A stretch of 64,000 nt of DNA from NCBI GenBank assembly GCA_038030265.1, contig CM075939.1, forward strand, positions 46,109,253-46,173,252, written 5' to 3'. The notes below the pieces were generated by a model. That model did no database searches. It had not been told where the DNA came from and worked only from the letters and a program-made list of their open reading frames with translations. The position numbers and the translations under genes are program-made. Numbering within the stretch: position 1 is the stretch's first letter; every line of letters starts with the position of its first letter. Below, piece by piece: positions 35,570 through 46,953 of this stretch. This DNA is from Corythucha ciliata (taxonomy: Eukaryota > Arthropoda > Insecta > Hemiptera > Tingidae).

Positions 35570-37200
35570 AAAAGTGTCTTCGCGGTTAAAATTGAGAATA
35601 ACGCTAATTCACTAATAAAATAGAGAAGAAGCGCTAATTCTCAGCTAAAATTGAGGAATAACTTTACCTGCATATCCCAGGTAAAGCTGAGAGAATTAGC
35701 AGAGAAATTACATCATTCGGATCTAAATACATGCGAAATTGCAAGTTTCAGTGCCATTACGCAGGGCTAAAAATCTGCGGAATTCTTCGTTTCGGCTCTA
35801 ATTTTGTTTCGGGACATTGCTAGTTTCCGGTATTTATTCCCGCGAAACAGCCAGCTTTTGGTTTCTGGGATTTATTTGGTATCCTTCTTATTAGTGACAG
35901 CGAACCACGGCAGTGCCCAGCCTTCAAATTTGGCATTGAGGAATTGACATTTTACGGTCGCGATATTGCAAATTTCACGTCTCATTTCCGCGAAATTACA
36001 AGTTTGGAGTATTTATTCCGTGAAATTGCAAGTTTCGGGTGTTTTTTAAAATTTAAGTGGTACAGAAAGACGAGCTTGCTCGACCACGACAGCGCTTTAA
36101 GTCCGACAAATAGCAGCAAAATTTTAACATTTCACAGGCAAAAATAGGTGAAATATTTGCAGGGTGACCAGACGTCCTACTTTCCCTGGACACGTCCTTC
36201 TTTTTAGAGCGTCAGGGAACGTTCGGGCTCAAAATTGAGAAAATTTGTTAATTCGCTTCTACAATGTCAAAAAGACGTGAATTCGAGGCTAAAAGTGAGA
36301 TAAAGAGCTAATTCGCTGCTAAAATAAAAATTCAAATTAGCAAAAATCGAGAAAAAGCGCGAATTCTTAACTGAAATTGAGAAAAACCGCCGGTTCTTGC
36401 TTAAAATCGAAAGAAAAAAAAACTGATTTGGTACTTCTTGATGCTACAGTTGAAAAAAAAAATCGCTGATTCAAGTTATATTGAGGCAATTTTTACGGTT
36501 AAATTTGAGAAAAACGCTAATGTGACGTTCTTGGGGCAAGTCAGTGGCTAAACATGAGAAAATTCGCTAAATTTACAGCTTAGCTTGACAAAAACGCCTG
36601 GCAAAAATGGGAAGACGCCAAGCCGCGGTCACAGCGGGCAACTGATTGGCTATAGAGAAACGCAAGGTGCAAATTCATGGCTAAAAGTGAGAAAATGCGT
36701 TCACATTCGTGGCAAAAATTGATTAAAACGCTAATACGCGATTACAAATTGAGATAAAGCGGTATATAGTTCACGGCTCCTGGGCTAGCCGGCCCCGAAT
36801 ACGCCTATACCCCGATGAATAGCCGTGTAATCACAACAAAAGGAGATAAATATTTGTTAGTTTGCGAATTCGGGTGCTAATTTGAGCGAAATTACAAGTT
36901 TCCTGCTGAATGCCCGCCAAATTGATAGTTTCGGGCCTTCGGGCGTTAATTTAGGTGAAATAATTGCAAGTCCAGGGCAGAGCTAATTCAATCAAAATTG
37001 TAAGTTTGCGGCCTTTTTCGTGGTGGTGGATCCAACAGGCTAGCCTGCCCTAATCGAACCCAGAGGGTGACGAATACCCACCAGGAAATTGGAAGTTCCA
37101 TGGCTGAATATCCGCTTTTTCGCGTCTTTAGGTCTTTAGTCCTGCGAAAAAGCTTGTTTCGGATCTCATTTTCAGAGAAATTACAAATTCTAGGGCCTTT
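35570..37200 (+). repeat. Mixed degenerate arrays (unit types one and four)
   Basis: 35570-35700 and 36220-36780 carry the ~30-base AATTCGCGGC unit. 35740-36140 and 36850-37200 carry a different unit resembling GAAATTGCAAGTTTCGGG. The switch at about 36150 and back at about 36850 suggests that the middle block was inserted. Confidence 0.7.
36160..36848. mobile_element. Possible hAT-like insertion with a ~30-base array
   Basis: It begins CAGGGTGACCAGACGTCC, a hAT-type terminus. AAATATTTG occurs directly before (36151-36159) and again at 36848-36856. The sequence between holds unit-one array, while both flanks are unit four. A matching right terminal repeat is not visible, so the right boundary rests on the duplication alone. 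Confidence 0.45.
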
Positions 37201-37627
37201 TTTTGACCGTGCGTCGTAAGCTTGATGAAACCTGTGATCCCCTTCTGTCCATTGTTGAGATGAACTGCGTTTACTCTATATTTTGACGCGAATCAGTGTT
37301 TTTTGGTATTGTTTGTTTGTTTGTTTGTTCTAAATGAGTATCACGAACCTGGAAATCCAGAAATCAAGCCGTTCGAGAGATTCTCCTAGTGATGTCAGCA
37401 ACTTTTTCGTCATTTTGAGGAAATATCCGAGCGCCTACGAACAAACTTTCTGAAACTGCCATGTCCGCCCCAACTGACAGCACCGGGGGCCTATTCTCTA
37501 ACAACAAGCAATACTTTTTTCGCTTGATCTACGGAGAAAGTGGCTATTTTCACCATGGCAACCTCACCACGAAAGAAACACTTTAATCTCAGCGTGTTAT
37601 TTGCTTACTTTACGTCACGGAGTGAAC

Positions 37628-37671
37628 GAAAGTACTTTACATCACTGCTAGGAGTGATGTAAAGTACTTTC
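37628..37671. repeat. Perfect hairpin, 19-bp stem and 6-base loop
   Basis: GAAAGTACTTTACATCACT (37628-37646) is followed by GCTAGG and the exact reverse complement (37653-37671). The flanks also contain facing copies of CGTCAC-type motifs. Confidence 0.95.
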
Positions 37672-37736
37672 CGTCACTGTTTGGAGTGAGTCGTGGCGAA
37701 GTGCCTCACATTTGGTCGGTCAAGCGAAAACTAGCG

Positions 37737-37855
37737 TTCACAACTCGTGAGGAGCGTCTTCACGCGCTCGTTGTTAGTAATTAGCGAACTCGGCTTCGCC
37801 TCGATCGCCAAACACAACGCGCGCGTGAAGAGAAGCTTTCCTCACTCGTTGTGAA
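37737..37855. repeat. Inverted repeat with ~37-41 bp arms
   Basis: The left arm 37737-37773 (TTCACAACTCGTGAGGAGCG onward) pairs with 37815-37855 with a small indel, around a ~41-base spacer rich in CG. It lies just inside the left end of the 2.6-kb element. Confidence 0.8.
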
Positions 37856-38123
37856 TTATAATATTTCGCCAGCCATGTGTCTATTTCATTCATTTGTTTG
37901 AAGAAAATTAATGAAATAAATTGACGTCGGGCAATTAATTCCATTAGAAATTAATTATATAAGTCGCCCCTCCCAGGGAAAAAATTTTTTCAAGACATCC
38001 CTACAGAAAAAAAAGGGAACCCTCCAGGTGGGGGAAAAAGTGGAAAGGGAATCACCCAACACCCAACGGTCAACCCACTGAGCCACCCGAGCGGGTGGGA
38101 GTGGGCGGAAACCACCCACCGAC

Positions 38124-38130
38124 TATATAA
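38124..38130 (+). promoter_or_regulatory. TATA box-like TATATAA
   Basis: TATATAA is followed by a GC-rich stretch and CACTCC about 20 bases on, a plausible core promoter driving transcription into the 142-bp repeats. Inference from sequence only. Confidence 0.3.
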
Positions 38131-38550
38131 CCCGAGCGCCGGCACTCCAAAAATCACTTCGTGTCGAGAAGTCAAATGGGAAACACCCCAGCAACCTGGA
38201 CCAGATCTTCAGCCTGCGATTGGACTACTCGACTGGGAAACAGTACGACCCTCCAGCGGCTTCAACGACTGGGAACTCCAGACCCCACGACGATCCGGAA
38301 GTACAACAGCGACGACGCCGTCTTCCCGAAGCGAAGGATCGCTCACCAACAATCACGCCGTACGGGAAAACGTCCAGCGGTCAATCGAGACGACTCTTGA
38401 CCGTTCGTGACGTCACACCCTATCAAGGCGTCCACGGGTAAAGCCTATTGGGAACCTTTCCGACCCTTCAGTGATTCGATCCTGACCGGTTGGTATAAGG
38501 CTGACCCTGACCGAGGCCTCTTACCCCATTCTGTTTTTTCTCTGACCAGT

Positions 38551-39820
38551 GGGACGGATAACCTTACGGGAACCTTCCAAGCTCTACTCCGTTGAGAAGA
38601 CTCCGGACGCTTGTTGAAGGCAAACCCTATTGTGGATTAAACCTCCCCCTGGTTCAAGTCGTCATACACTTGACGCATATATACAATCGGACCGGCAGGA
38701 TAACCTTACGGGAACCTTCCAAGCTCTACTCCGTTGAGAAGACTCCGGACGCTTGTCGAAGCGGAAACCCAATTGTGGCCCTGACCACCGATAGGCATCC
38801 GTGCCTAAACCGTAGAGAAGACTCCGGTTATTCTTTTATTCACTCCTTTAACCTCGGTGGAGCTTGATAGATACTACGGGGCTTAGCGACACTTGTGTCT
38901 GCCCCAGAATTCATCGAGTAAAACCGCTCCCGTCCGAACCTTTCCCTATCCTTGCCGAGCTCGGCGAAGAGGACGCAGCGGACAACACCAAGGGACGCTA
39001 ACGGACCGTTAGCCCAACAGGCTACCCATAGCCACTGTATTTTCTTTTCTTCTGACCAGTGGTGCGGATAACCTTACGGGAACCTTCCAAGCTCTACTCC
39101 GTTGAGAAGACTCCGGACGCTTGTTGAAGTGGACACCCTATTGTGGATTAAACCGCCCCTGGCCCAAGTCGTCCTAACCCGGACGCATAAATTCCGCAAA
39201 TCGGACGGATAACCTTTCGGGAACCTTCCAAGTTCGACATATCCGTTGAGAAGACTCCGGACACTTGTTGAAGGGAAACCCTATTGGGGATTATACCGTC
39301 ATTTCTTTTTTAAGTCGTCAGTGACCTGACGCATATATCAAAACCGAACAGTCGGATAACCTTACGGGAACCTTCCAAGCTCTACTCCGTTGAGAAGACT
39401 CCGAACGCTTGTTGAAGGCAAACCCTATTGTGGATTAGACCGTCACTGTTAAAGTCGTCATTCACTTGACGCATATCCAAACCGGACCGGCAGGATAACC
39501 TTGCGGGAACCTTCCAAGTTCGACACACCCGTTGAGAAGACTCCGGACACTTGTTGAAGGGAAACCCTATTGTGGCCCTGACCACCGGTAGGCATTCGTG
39601 CCAGACCGTTGAGACGACTCCGGTCAACAGCCATTCTCGTTCCCTCACCCCCGGTGGAACTCGATAGATACTACGGGGCTTAGCGACACTTGTGTCTGCC
39701 CCAGAATTCATCGAGCAAGACCGATCCTGTCCAAACCTTTCCCTGTCCTTGCCGAACCCGGCAAAGAAGACACCACGGACAGCACCAGAGGACGCTAACG
39801 GACCGTTAGTTCGACAAGAG
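38551..39820 (+). repeat. Six ~142-bp repeats in a higher-order pattern
   Basis: Copies of a unit with CCTTACGGGAACCTTCCAAG and GAGAAGACTCCGGACGCTTG begin (TAACC) at 38559, 38701, 39069, 39210, 39357 and 39496. Spacings are 142, 368, 141, 147 and 139. After copies 2 and 6 comes a shared spacer that begins CTGACCACCG (38781 and 39578) and includes GATAGATACTACGGGGCTTA and GCTAACGGACCGTTAG. The structure is thus two units plus spacer, then four units plus spacer. Confidence 0.9.
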
Positions 39821-40139
39821 GATCTGCAACAGCGCGAAGGGACGCTACCAGACCGACAGTCGCGAAGTCTGCGCACCGGAACGACCGGAAATCACTGAAG
39901 AAACGCATTGTTATTATTTTTTCCGAACCAAAAAATTGTAATCAGTTGTATTATATTGAGAATAATATTGGGGCCTGTTACCCAAAGCAAACAACAGGTG
40001 GCGACCGTTAAATTCTTGCATCTTCAACCCTCATCTTCGGGTCGTCCGAACGACCCCCCATTAAGCCACACCGCGTCAAAACATAATATGACTGCGAAAA
40101 AGCTATTGCTTCGGAGTTAGAGAATAGGCCCCTTGGAAT

Positions 40140-42230
40140 CCAACAAAGGCAGAGCCCTCGAGGCCTTCAGAATATTCTCAGATTTTTCTGTGGCGCAGAA
40201 CAACGCAAACAAACTCCGTTTTTGCCACTATAATGGTGCGCCGGTGGTTGCTTGGTTATGTTTTCGCCGAGAGAGGCGGCAGTTCTCAATTTTAAACGAT
40301 TCGATGGACTCGTAAACCGCTTCAATTCACGTGGACCTTGAAAAGCTGCTCTGGAGTCGATGAAAATCGGCCGAAACCAATTACATCGTGAAATTTAATG
40401 CTCAATTTTATCCTAGGTGCTTTTTTTTTTTTTTTTTTCCCTGCTGCATATGGAACTGTCCATTGCCCGATGGACTCGGTTGCATTGCTATCAGCCGGCA
40501 ATTCATACGATGAAATTCACTGTTGGTGCTGGAAACTACAGCTTTAGTCCTTAAAACTTGATTCTGAGGTTTAATAGCGGGTAATCTATCCGAAGAAACA
40601 AGATATTCGCTCATTATCGATCATCACCACTCATCTTGCTAACTCTATCCCCCCAAAATTGGCACTTTTCACTGGAAACAGTCAATTTAACCCACTTAAC
40701 CCATCAATATCCTCGAAATCTTGGGATACCGTTCTCTGACGCTAGCTCAATTTCCTAAGGGCTACGGAACTGACTTGCAAGCTCTGAATAATGGACACCC
40801 TTTTGGCGGGTCTCTGATGACTGAAACACGTCGATGTTGGTCCATTGTAACATTCTGTACTTGAAAAATGTGCCTTTCACTGCAAGAAACCTATTTTGGC
40901 CTCAAGCCGAAGTTTGGCACTATCGATTTTACTGCCTTAAAACTTGACTGTTTGGCCCTGAAACTTAACGGTATAATTGGGTTTCATGGATCGAAAAGTG
41001 TCGCCAAGGCGAAATTAACTCGAGCATACTAGAACACTAGTTCACAAATTTTTAACTGTTTCCACTAGAAACTCGCTCAGATCGTGGAACGCCAATTTTA
41101 TAGCTACGAAGCATCAGTTTTTAGTCCAAAACTGGCTATTTCACTGAAGAAATAGACTTATAAGTACGGTGACCGGATTTTTTCATTCCGAAATAAGAAG
41201 TTCCTTATGGGCTTGATATGGCCTTTTAGTGGTTCTCGAGCATACGAATGGCAATAAATATCCAAGGATGTATGAATTCTCTGAGCCCGCAAATGCCTTG
41301 CAATTTCGTGGATATTTAGCCCGTAAGCTTGTGAATTCACAGATATTAGCTCCGAATTATGTCATCTGGCGAAGCTATGTGTGTTCTCGTGGCCCAGCAG
41401 TTCAGCGGTCCGCTGTCACCAAGAAGAAAGATTCCTGAAACTTGCAACTTCACCGACATTAAAATCCATAATTCGCACTCCTACGGGAATTAAGACTCGA
41501 AAGTCAGGTACAATCCAACTTCTTAGGTGTTTGCCAGGCTTTGGGTGCTCTCCTATGGGTTCAGCCGCCACTAGAATGGCCCCGGATACATGCAACTTTG
41601 CTTAAATGAAGTCCCGAAACTGTCAATTTTACAGATACTGAGCCAGAAAACTTTAACTTCGCAGGACCAAAATTTGCAAAATCGCGACTATTAGTCTCTA
41701 AATGTAGTAATCCAGCCAAGGCTGTTCGTCAGGCCATGATCGCCGTCGGGGCCGGCTTGCCTAAAGTTCGGACCAACTAAAAAACTTGATACTTCGCGAA
41801 TTTCGTATTTGAAAAAAGACCTTGCCAAAAAAAACTTGTCATTTTTCGATTATTCAGCCAGGAAACTTCCAAATTTGCGGATATTTAGCTCCAAAATCTA
41901 ATTTATCAGACATTGAGCGCTCATGCATGTTTCCGTCCAGACCGAGTTCTGATGCGGTCACAAAAAATGTTTCAAAACTCATAATTTCGTGAAAAAAAAA
42001 CTGTCAAAAAACAATTATATTTTTACCTACTTTGAGAGGCGCTAGTTTATTTTTTCTAGACCCCTATACTACTGCTGTGAAACTTGCTAAGCTTTAGCAT
42101 TGTTCCCCGATTAATTGCTTAGCGATCGTTTCGTACTCGTTCCGCTATTGCATAATCAATTCTGTTTATAGAATTCATTGAATTCTCAACCCCATTGTTT
42201 GATTGAGTGTATAACGAGTAAATTAATTGT
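40140..42230. repeat. Degenerate fourth-type repeats and unassigned sequence
   Basis: From about 40640, short phrases like GAAACTTGCAACTT, CAATTTTA and GATATTTAGCCC recur every 30-40 bases without strict order. This resembles the unit-four arrays of 35740-37200. A T run lies at 40421-40438. No coding frame can be supported before the CRAL-TRIO gene. Confidence 0.5.
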
Positions 42231-42339
42231 TTCCTTGATAAGACAATTAGCGCTATTCTTGGCTGAATACAAAATAAAGTGGAAGGCTGAAAGACTTCAC
42301 TGATTCTACGTCGCCGTCGTTCAATCTACTTCCACCCTG

Positions 42340-43625
42340 ATGGCGATCGACCCGTGTATTGTACCTGTGATTCACTTGACGAAAGAACAGGAGGATGAGG
42401 GCCTGAAGACCGTCGGTTATCAGCGGGATAGATTAAATGAAGATTTGGTGATAATTAAAGAGTGGTTGAAGGAGCAGCATCATTTACCGGATTCGAGAAT
42501 GAAAGGTTCGACAATGTACACTTTTTTTTTAAAATGATTGTTCATCATTTTGATAGAGTTTTGTTTATAGAAAGCGATTACTTCATCATGTTGTTCCTTA
42601 CGTCTGCTAAGGGAAGTTTGGAAAAGTGTAAGCAAAGGATGGAATCGTACTACACTGCTAAGAAATCGTCCTTTTTTCAAAATAACGATTCATTGTCTGA
42701 AGCGCAGGTTAAAGCACGCGAATTTTTGTAATGTACCATAATTCTTCGATCAATTTTCGGTCAGGGTTCTCACGTTCTGTTTTGCACACTAGTCAAATTT
42801 CGGTCCTTCCTCGGGCAACTAGCACCGGCTTACGAGTCACCGTGATTCGAATCGTCGGACCGTTCAATCAGGACTATGTCGCCACCGCTCGTCACGTGTG
42901 TCACTTGATGGAAGTGACTGTTCGTACTCACGAAGTGTCGTCGTGTGGTTTTTGTTTAATACTCGATCTGACGGGTGTCACGAATGAAATGGTCACTCAC
43001 ATGAGTCCCGGCTTGGTCAAGGAGATCCTCAGCATTGTTCAAGTAAAAATCGGACACATAAAAAATTCCTTCGTTAATTTAAAACCTGTACAATTTATTA
43101 GGATGCATATCCCAGTCGACTAAGGAAAGTCATAGTGTTTAACGCCCCCCATTTTGCAGCTCTCGCCTGTAACTATTTGCTAAAACCGTTTCTTTCCAAA
43201 AAACTACGTGAAAGGGTAATTTTAAATAAAAAATTGCATGCCACTTCAACTTTAAACGCAATCACTCGTAACAGCTAATCGTGACTTCGGTCGGCCATGA
43301 AATCCTTGAAAATATCATTCCCAAAGAGGTGCTTCCGAAGGAATACGGTGGCGAGAGCGAGTCCATTCAAACAATTGAAGGTATTATTTTGCCGTTTTTT
43401 AAACAATATTTACGTAACTTTTTGTTATTTTCTCACGGGAAATACCTAATTGGGTTTTGCCAATCAGATAGATGGACAAATGCGGTTAAAGCCACGCGAC
43501 ATCAGATGCTAACCGTCTGGAGTGAAACTATCGACGACAACAAACGACCGACGAACTCGACTAAATTTTCCGCCAATCCATATTTTGGAATTCATGGATC
43601 GATAAAACGATTGAGCGTAGACTGA
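42340..43625 (+). CDS. CRAL-TRIO (Sec14-like) lipid-transfer protein, paralog A
   Basis: Six exons: 42340-42505, 42571-42727, 42793-43042, 43102-43215, 43275-43380 and 43468-43625. All introns are GT-AG, 59-87 bases long, and the phases agree, giving 316 residues. Residues ~15-105 resemble the helical CRAL-TRIO N domain (LTKEQEDEGL, IIKEWLKEQHHLPDSRMK, SDYFIMLFLTSAKGSLEKCK). The lipid-binding domain follows (LRVTVIRIV, CLILDLTGVTNEMVTHMSPG, DAYPSRLRKVIVFNAPHFAA, KPFLSKKLRER, LPKEYGG) and ends GIHGSIKRLSVD. Known members bind hydrophobic ligands such as retinoids, tocopherol or phosphoinositides and are cytosolic; the ligand here is unknown. No signal peptide or membrane segment is visible. 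AATAAA lies six bases after the stop. Start chosen by the ATG and by agreement with paralog B. Every exon is intact. Confidence 0.93.
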
Positions 43626-43630
43626 AGGTT

Positions 43631-43636
43631 AATAAA
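43631..43636 (+). terminator. Poly(A) signal of CRAL-TRIO gene A
   Basis: AATAAA begins six bases after the TGA at 43623-43625, implying a very short 3' untranslated region. A second signal was not sought beyond 200 bases. Confidence 0.6.
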
Positions 43637-43639
43637 TAG

Positions 43640-46600
43640 AGAAACGAATACAAATTTACAAAAACAATGATGTGAATGTTCACACCTGGTGCTTGCCAAC
43701 ACAGATTGTGAGTTGTCCTCATACTCACATGGCCTACTTAATTCCAAATTGCTTCTGCGAGCAACGGTCTGATGATCCACCTGATATTTCACGTCAGAGC
43801 TTGATATGCCATCTAGACAGTGCTCGTTATTTCGGAAGAATCGAGTTCCATGCCCCCCCCCCCACCACGAGTGTAGGAAAGCAGTCACCGAGTTCTATGA
43901 AATTCTATCAGATCACTCCCGAGAAAGAAGACGTTTTTTTTGACATGGTAAAGGGGGTGGGGTGGAAGAAACTTTACGGAAATAGACAGGTCAAGTAAAA
44001 GATGATTTCCAGAGATAAGACCTTTCTCTGTCGTGTTTACCCACACCCTTCAACCGTTACATCTCGTCAGATCCATGACGCTATAAACGTCTTCTATACG
44101 TCTAGATACTGTCTCTGCCTTAACTCAATAATCGAAAAAGGGTGAGGGTGAGGAGGGGTTGGATGAGAAAAAGAAGAGATAACTGAAAACTAGAACCCCT
44201 TCCCCCCACACCCATCCACTGCTCTTTGAACAGTATGCAGTGCTTCCGTAGTTGAACGAAAACCTTAACCTTCTTCCCCCTGTCAGCCAACCCCAAACTA
44301 TAAAAAATGATGGGCTGGGGGTATGAGGCATGGGTTTAAAGGAAACGTTAGTCTAAAACTTTTAATTAAATTAACGCCCGCGGCGTTTTCCCTGCGGAAA
44401 CTCGGAGCATTACGGCTGTCTCTCAATGATGTGCCTCACGCTTTCCATTTGAAGTATCCAGCGTTTTTTTTTTCGTTGAAATCCTGTTTTGAACGTACAC
44501 GCCGTTCTTTTCAAACGTGTTTTTGAACTTTAAGAGAGAAAAATGAAATTTGTTTTCAAGCTCCCCCCCCCAATCCTTCGCATTTTTCTGAAACACTGAG
44601 GGGCAAAAACTGAACGGAAATTGAATATACGTCTATATTATAATGATTGAATGAGTTATCGGTTTATTGACATTCCTAAATGGTTCTTTCGTCCTAAAAG
44701 TAAAATAATTCGTCACTCTTCTTAAGAGAAAAGGATGGAATTTTTAAAGCTTAGGAAAGAACTTAGGCGTGGGGCTTGTTGGTTGACTGAGGAGGTCGGT
44801 GGAGGAGGGGGGGGACACTTTTTTCCTTTCAAAAAGATTGTTGGAGTGTTTTAACAAACTCCACTCTTTTCCCCTTTTTTTATACGTCTCACAGAATTTA
44901 TTTACTTCCTGTTCCACTCACCCTTTTATTCGACTGCCCACAGTCACCACTACCCCCTCACCACTCCACCACCCACCTCTCAATAAGTCTTATCGGCTCG
45001 CGATTGATGTGCACAGAGGTCTAGGAGACATAAACCTAGCAATAAACTCTGTTAAGAGCTTTTTCCTTTACTATACCTTCATCAACATCCATACTCCCCC
45101 TCCCCACCGCCACTGCCACAAACTGTGAATAGTCGGGGTTGGGGAGCAATAGGTTAACTGAACCCCAATCCTTTTTTTTTCTCTCTCTCTCTCACAAATC
45201 CACCCCCTCGAGCTCATCTTCTTTTTGAATATATTACACGAGAGGGATTTATGAACTCATTCCGTTTTTGTGGCCTATTGTGTTTAAAAGCGTTTTCATT
45301 GGGGCATTTATGTCGGAAGTTGTATAAAAACGCCCCACCTCCCTAACCTCACCTCATCTGAATATAGCCCTCGACGGGAGAAAAGTAAGAGATTTAAAGC
45401 AGATGACACGGCAGGGTATTTGAGGAAAGAGTTATAGGGCTGAAAATAAAAATTTAAAACGTTGAAAATGGTGTCCTCTTTTTTGTGGGAAACATTTTTA
45501 TGAATAATCTAATCTTCAGTGATCTCGAATTCAATAACTCTCGCGGACACTCTTTTCTGTTATTTTCGTGGAACCTTCAAGCTTGAAAATCACTTGGTCG
45601 GCTTAATATTAACGCTCAAAAAGCTTGATAAATAACTGCCCGGGGTTAAACGAGAACGATTTTTAACCCCTTTTTAACCTTTGGTTGATGACACTGGACT
45701 TAACCAGAGGAAAATTCGCCCGCAGTTTCATCCCTTTTATTTCCACCGCTACGAGAGTTGAAATCCGATGATAAAGACTTTTAGAAAAGGAGAAAGGTCC
45801 ATTGTGTGGTACCCCTTCCCCTTAGGGCTGCTAAGCTACTTCCTCCCTCCACCCTAGACCCTGCCATCACTATAAAGGTGGTAAAAGTCGCTTTTCCTAT
45901 CAGTTTAAAAGAGATTTATCAACCGGTGGGTAACTGTTCAAAGGTTCAAAATGGAGTGCGGAGGATATACATTCGCCCGTTGGGAACAGGCGCGGAGAGC
46001 TCCGTGAATTCTCTCAAGGCTTGTTTAAGCTCGGCTTAGGGTCGTGGTAACAAAGGCATACTAGGTTGAGCGCGATAGCAATCAAATTTATAGTTTTCCG
46101 ATCCCAATTGGGAGGTTAGATTCGAATGTAGTAATGTAGTAAAATAACATTAAAAGGCAAGATAATTTTATTCGTAAAAAAGAGCGTGTTTGGGGCCAGA
46201 ACACCCAGTTCTGGATGTTTTATCCACAGTCTCGGGGAATCCCATCATTTGGTGCAGGAGCGTAGCCTGAAATTATTCGTGTTGAAAACATCTCTGACGG
46301 CAAAATTATGAGTTTTCAGGCCATAAAACAATACTCGTTAGCTTAATGGACTGTTACCAAAAGAATATTGCACTAAGTCGGGTGGCAAAATGTCCTTTTT
46401 GCGCTACCAGTGAAAAAAGTGGTATTTCCCTCACTGTAACCTATCTGCGAAAGCAGAACTTTGCCTCTCAAGAGAGGAAAAGTTGAAAAGTCAGGCTAAA
46501 CAGCTGTAATTCTTCATTCTTAACCTTGGGGAAGATAGCATAATGGAAACCTCTCTCCTTTTGTGGCCTTCGCTTTCTCGTGGAATGCGGTGTGTTTTGT

Positions 46601-46940
46601 TTTGGTTGGATGGCTTAAATCAATTTTTTATTTGATTTTATCGTTTCGTACAAAAACAAAATGTTATTTTTGATTTTTGTTTGTTTATTTAATAATTTTT
46701 TCCTCAAGTTAGTAGGTAACGCGAAAAATAGTCGTAGCCTCGGCTGGCGCCTCGTGAGCTCACGACAACTCACGGGTAAAGTTCCACTTTCTACTCTCGT
46801 TGTGAAATGTATTTCCTGCCGAAGAAGTCGAAGTCGATGGTAAACTACCGGGTTTTTATTTGATGCGCTTACAGGTGCTAGTTTAGTCTGAACCATTTGT
46901 ACTTTAGCAGACACAAATCAGTTTTTACGATTGAATGGGG
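43640..46940. other. No gene seen
   Basis: Non-coding, pyrimidine-rich sequence with C runs at 43853-43862 and 44563-44571, a T run near 45171-45179 and a CT repeat at 45180-45192. The frame at 43672-43998 and the basic frame at 46615-46914 lack domains and splice partners. Confidence 0.5.
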
Positions 46941-46953
46941 AGTCAATCAGCCG

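Larger units (their letters stand above)
37486..40132. mobile_element. 2.6-kb element with 38-bp terminal inverted repeats, superfamily unknown
   Basis: The left end GGGGCCTATTCTCTAAC continues similarly to 37523. The reverse complement of 40094-40132 matches it with few changes. No target duplication is evident. In order from the left, the interior holds a perfect hairpin, a longer inverted repeat, a TATATAA box and about 1.3 kb of ~142-bp repeats with larger spacers. No transposase is recognisable. The small frames inside (38161-38867, and the antisense 39382-39876) translate the repeats. Confidence 0.8.

Noticed and set aside
35091..35615. Open frame of 174 codons
   Set aside because: It runs into unit-one array at its end, has no recognisable domain, low-information composition and no splice partner. 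Length alone is not enough in AT-rich repeat DNA.
38640..38665. Possible tRNA B box GGTTCAAGTCG in the 142-bp repeat
   Set aside because: No A box or cloverleaf upstream, and the motif is not kept in the other repeat copies.
39382..39876. 164-codon minus-strand frame with Cys/Arg-rich product
   Set aside because: It covers the 142-bp repeats and their spacer; composition and periodicity follow the DNA repeat.
40810..40835. Second ribozyme-like match CTGATGACTGAAAC
   Set aside because: The core words are present but there is no stem II between them and no outer stems.
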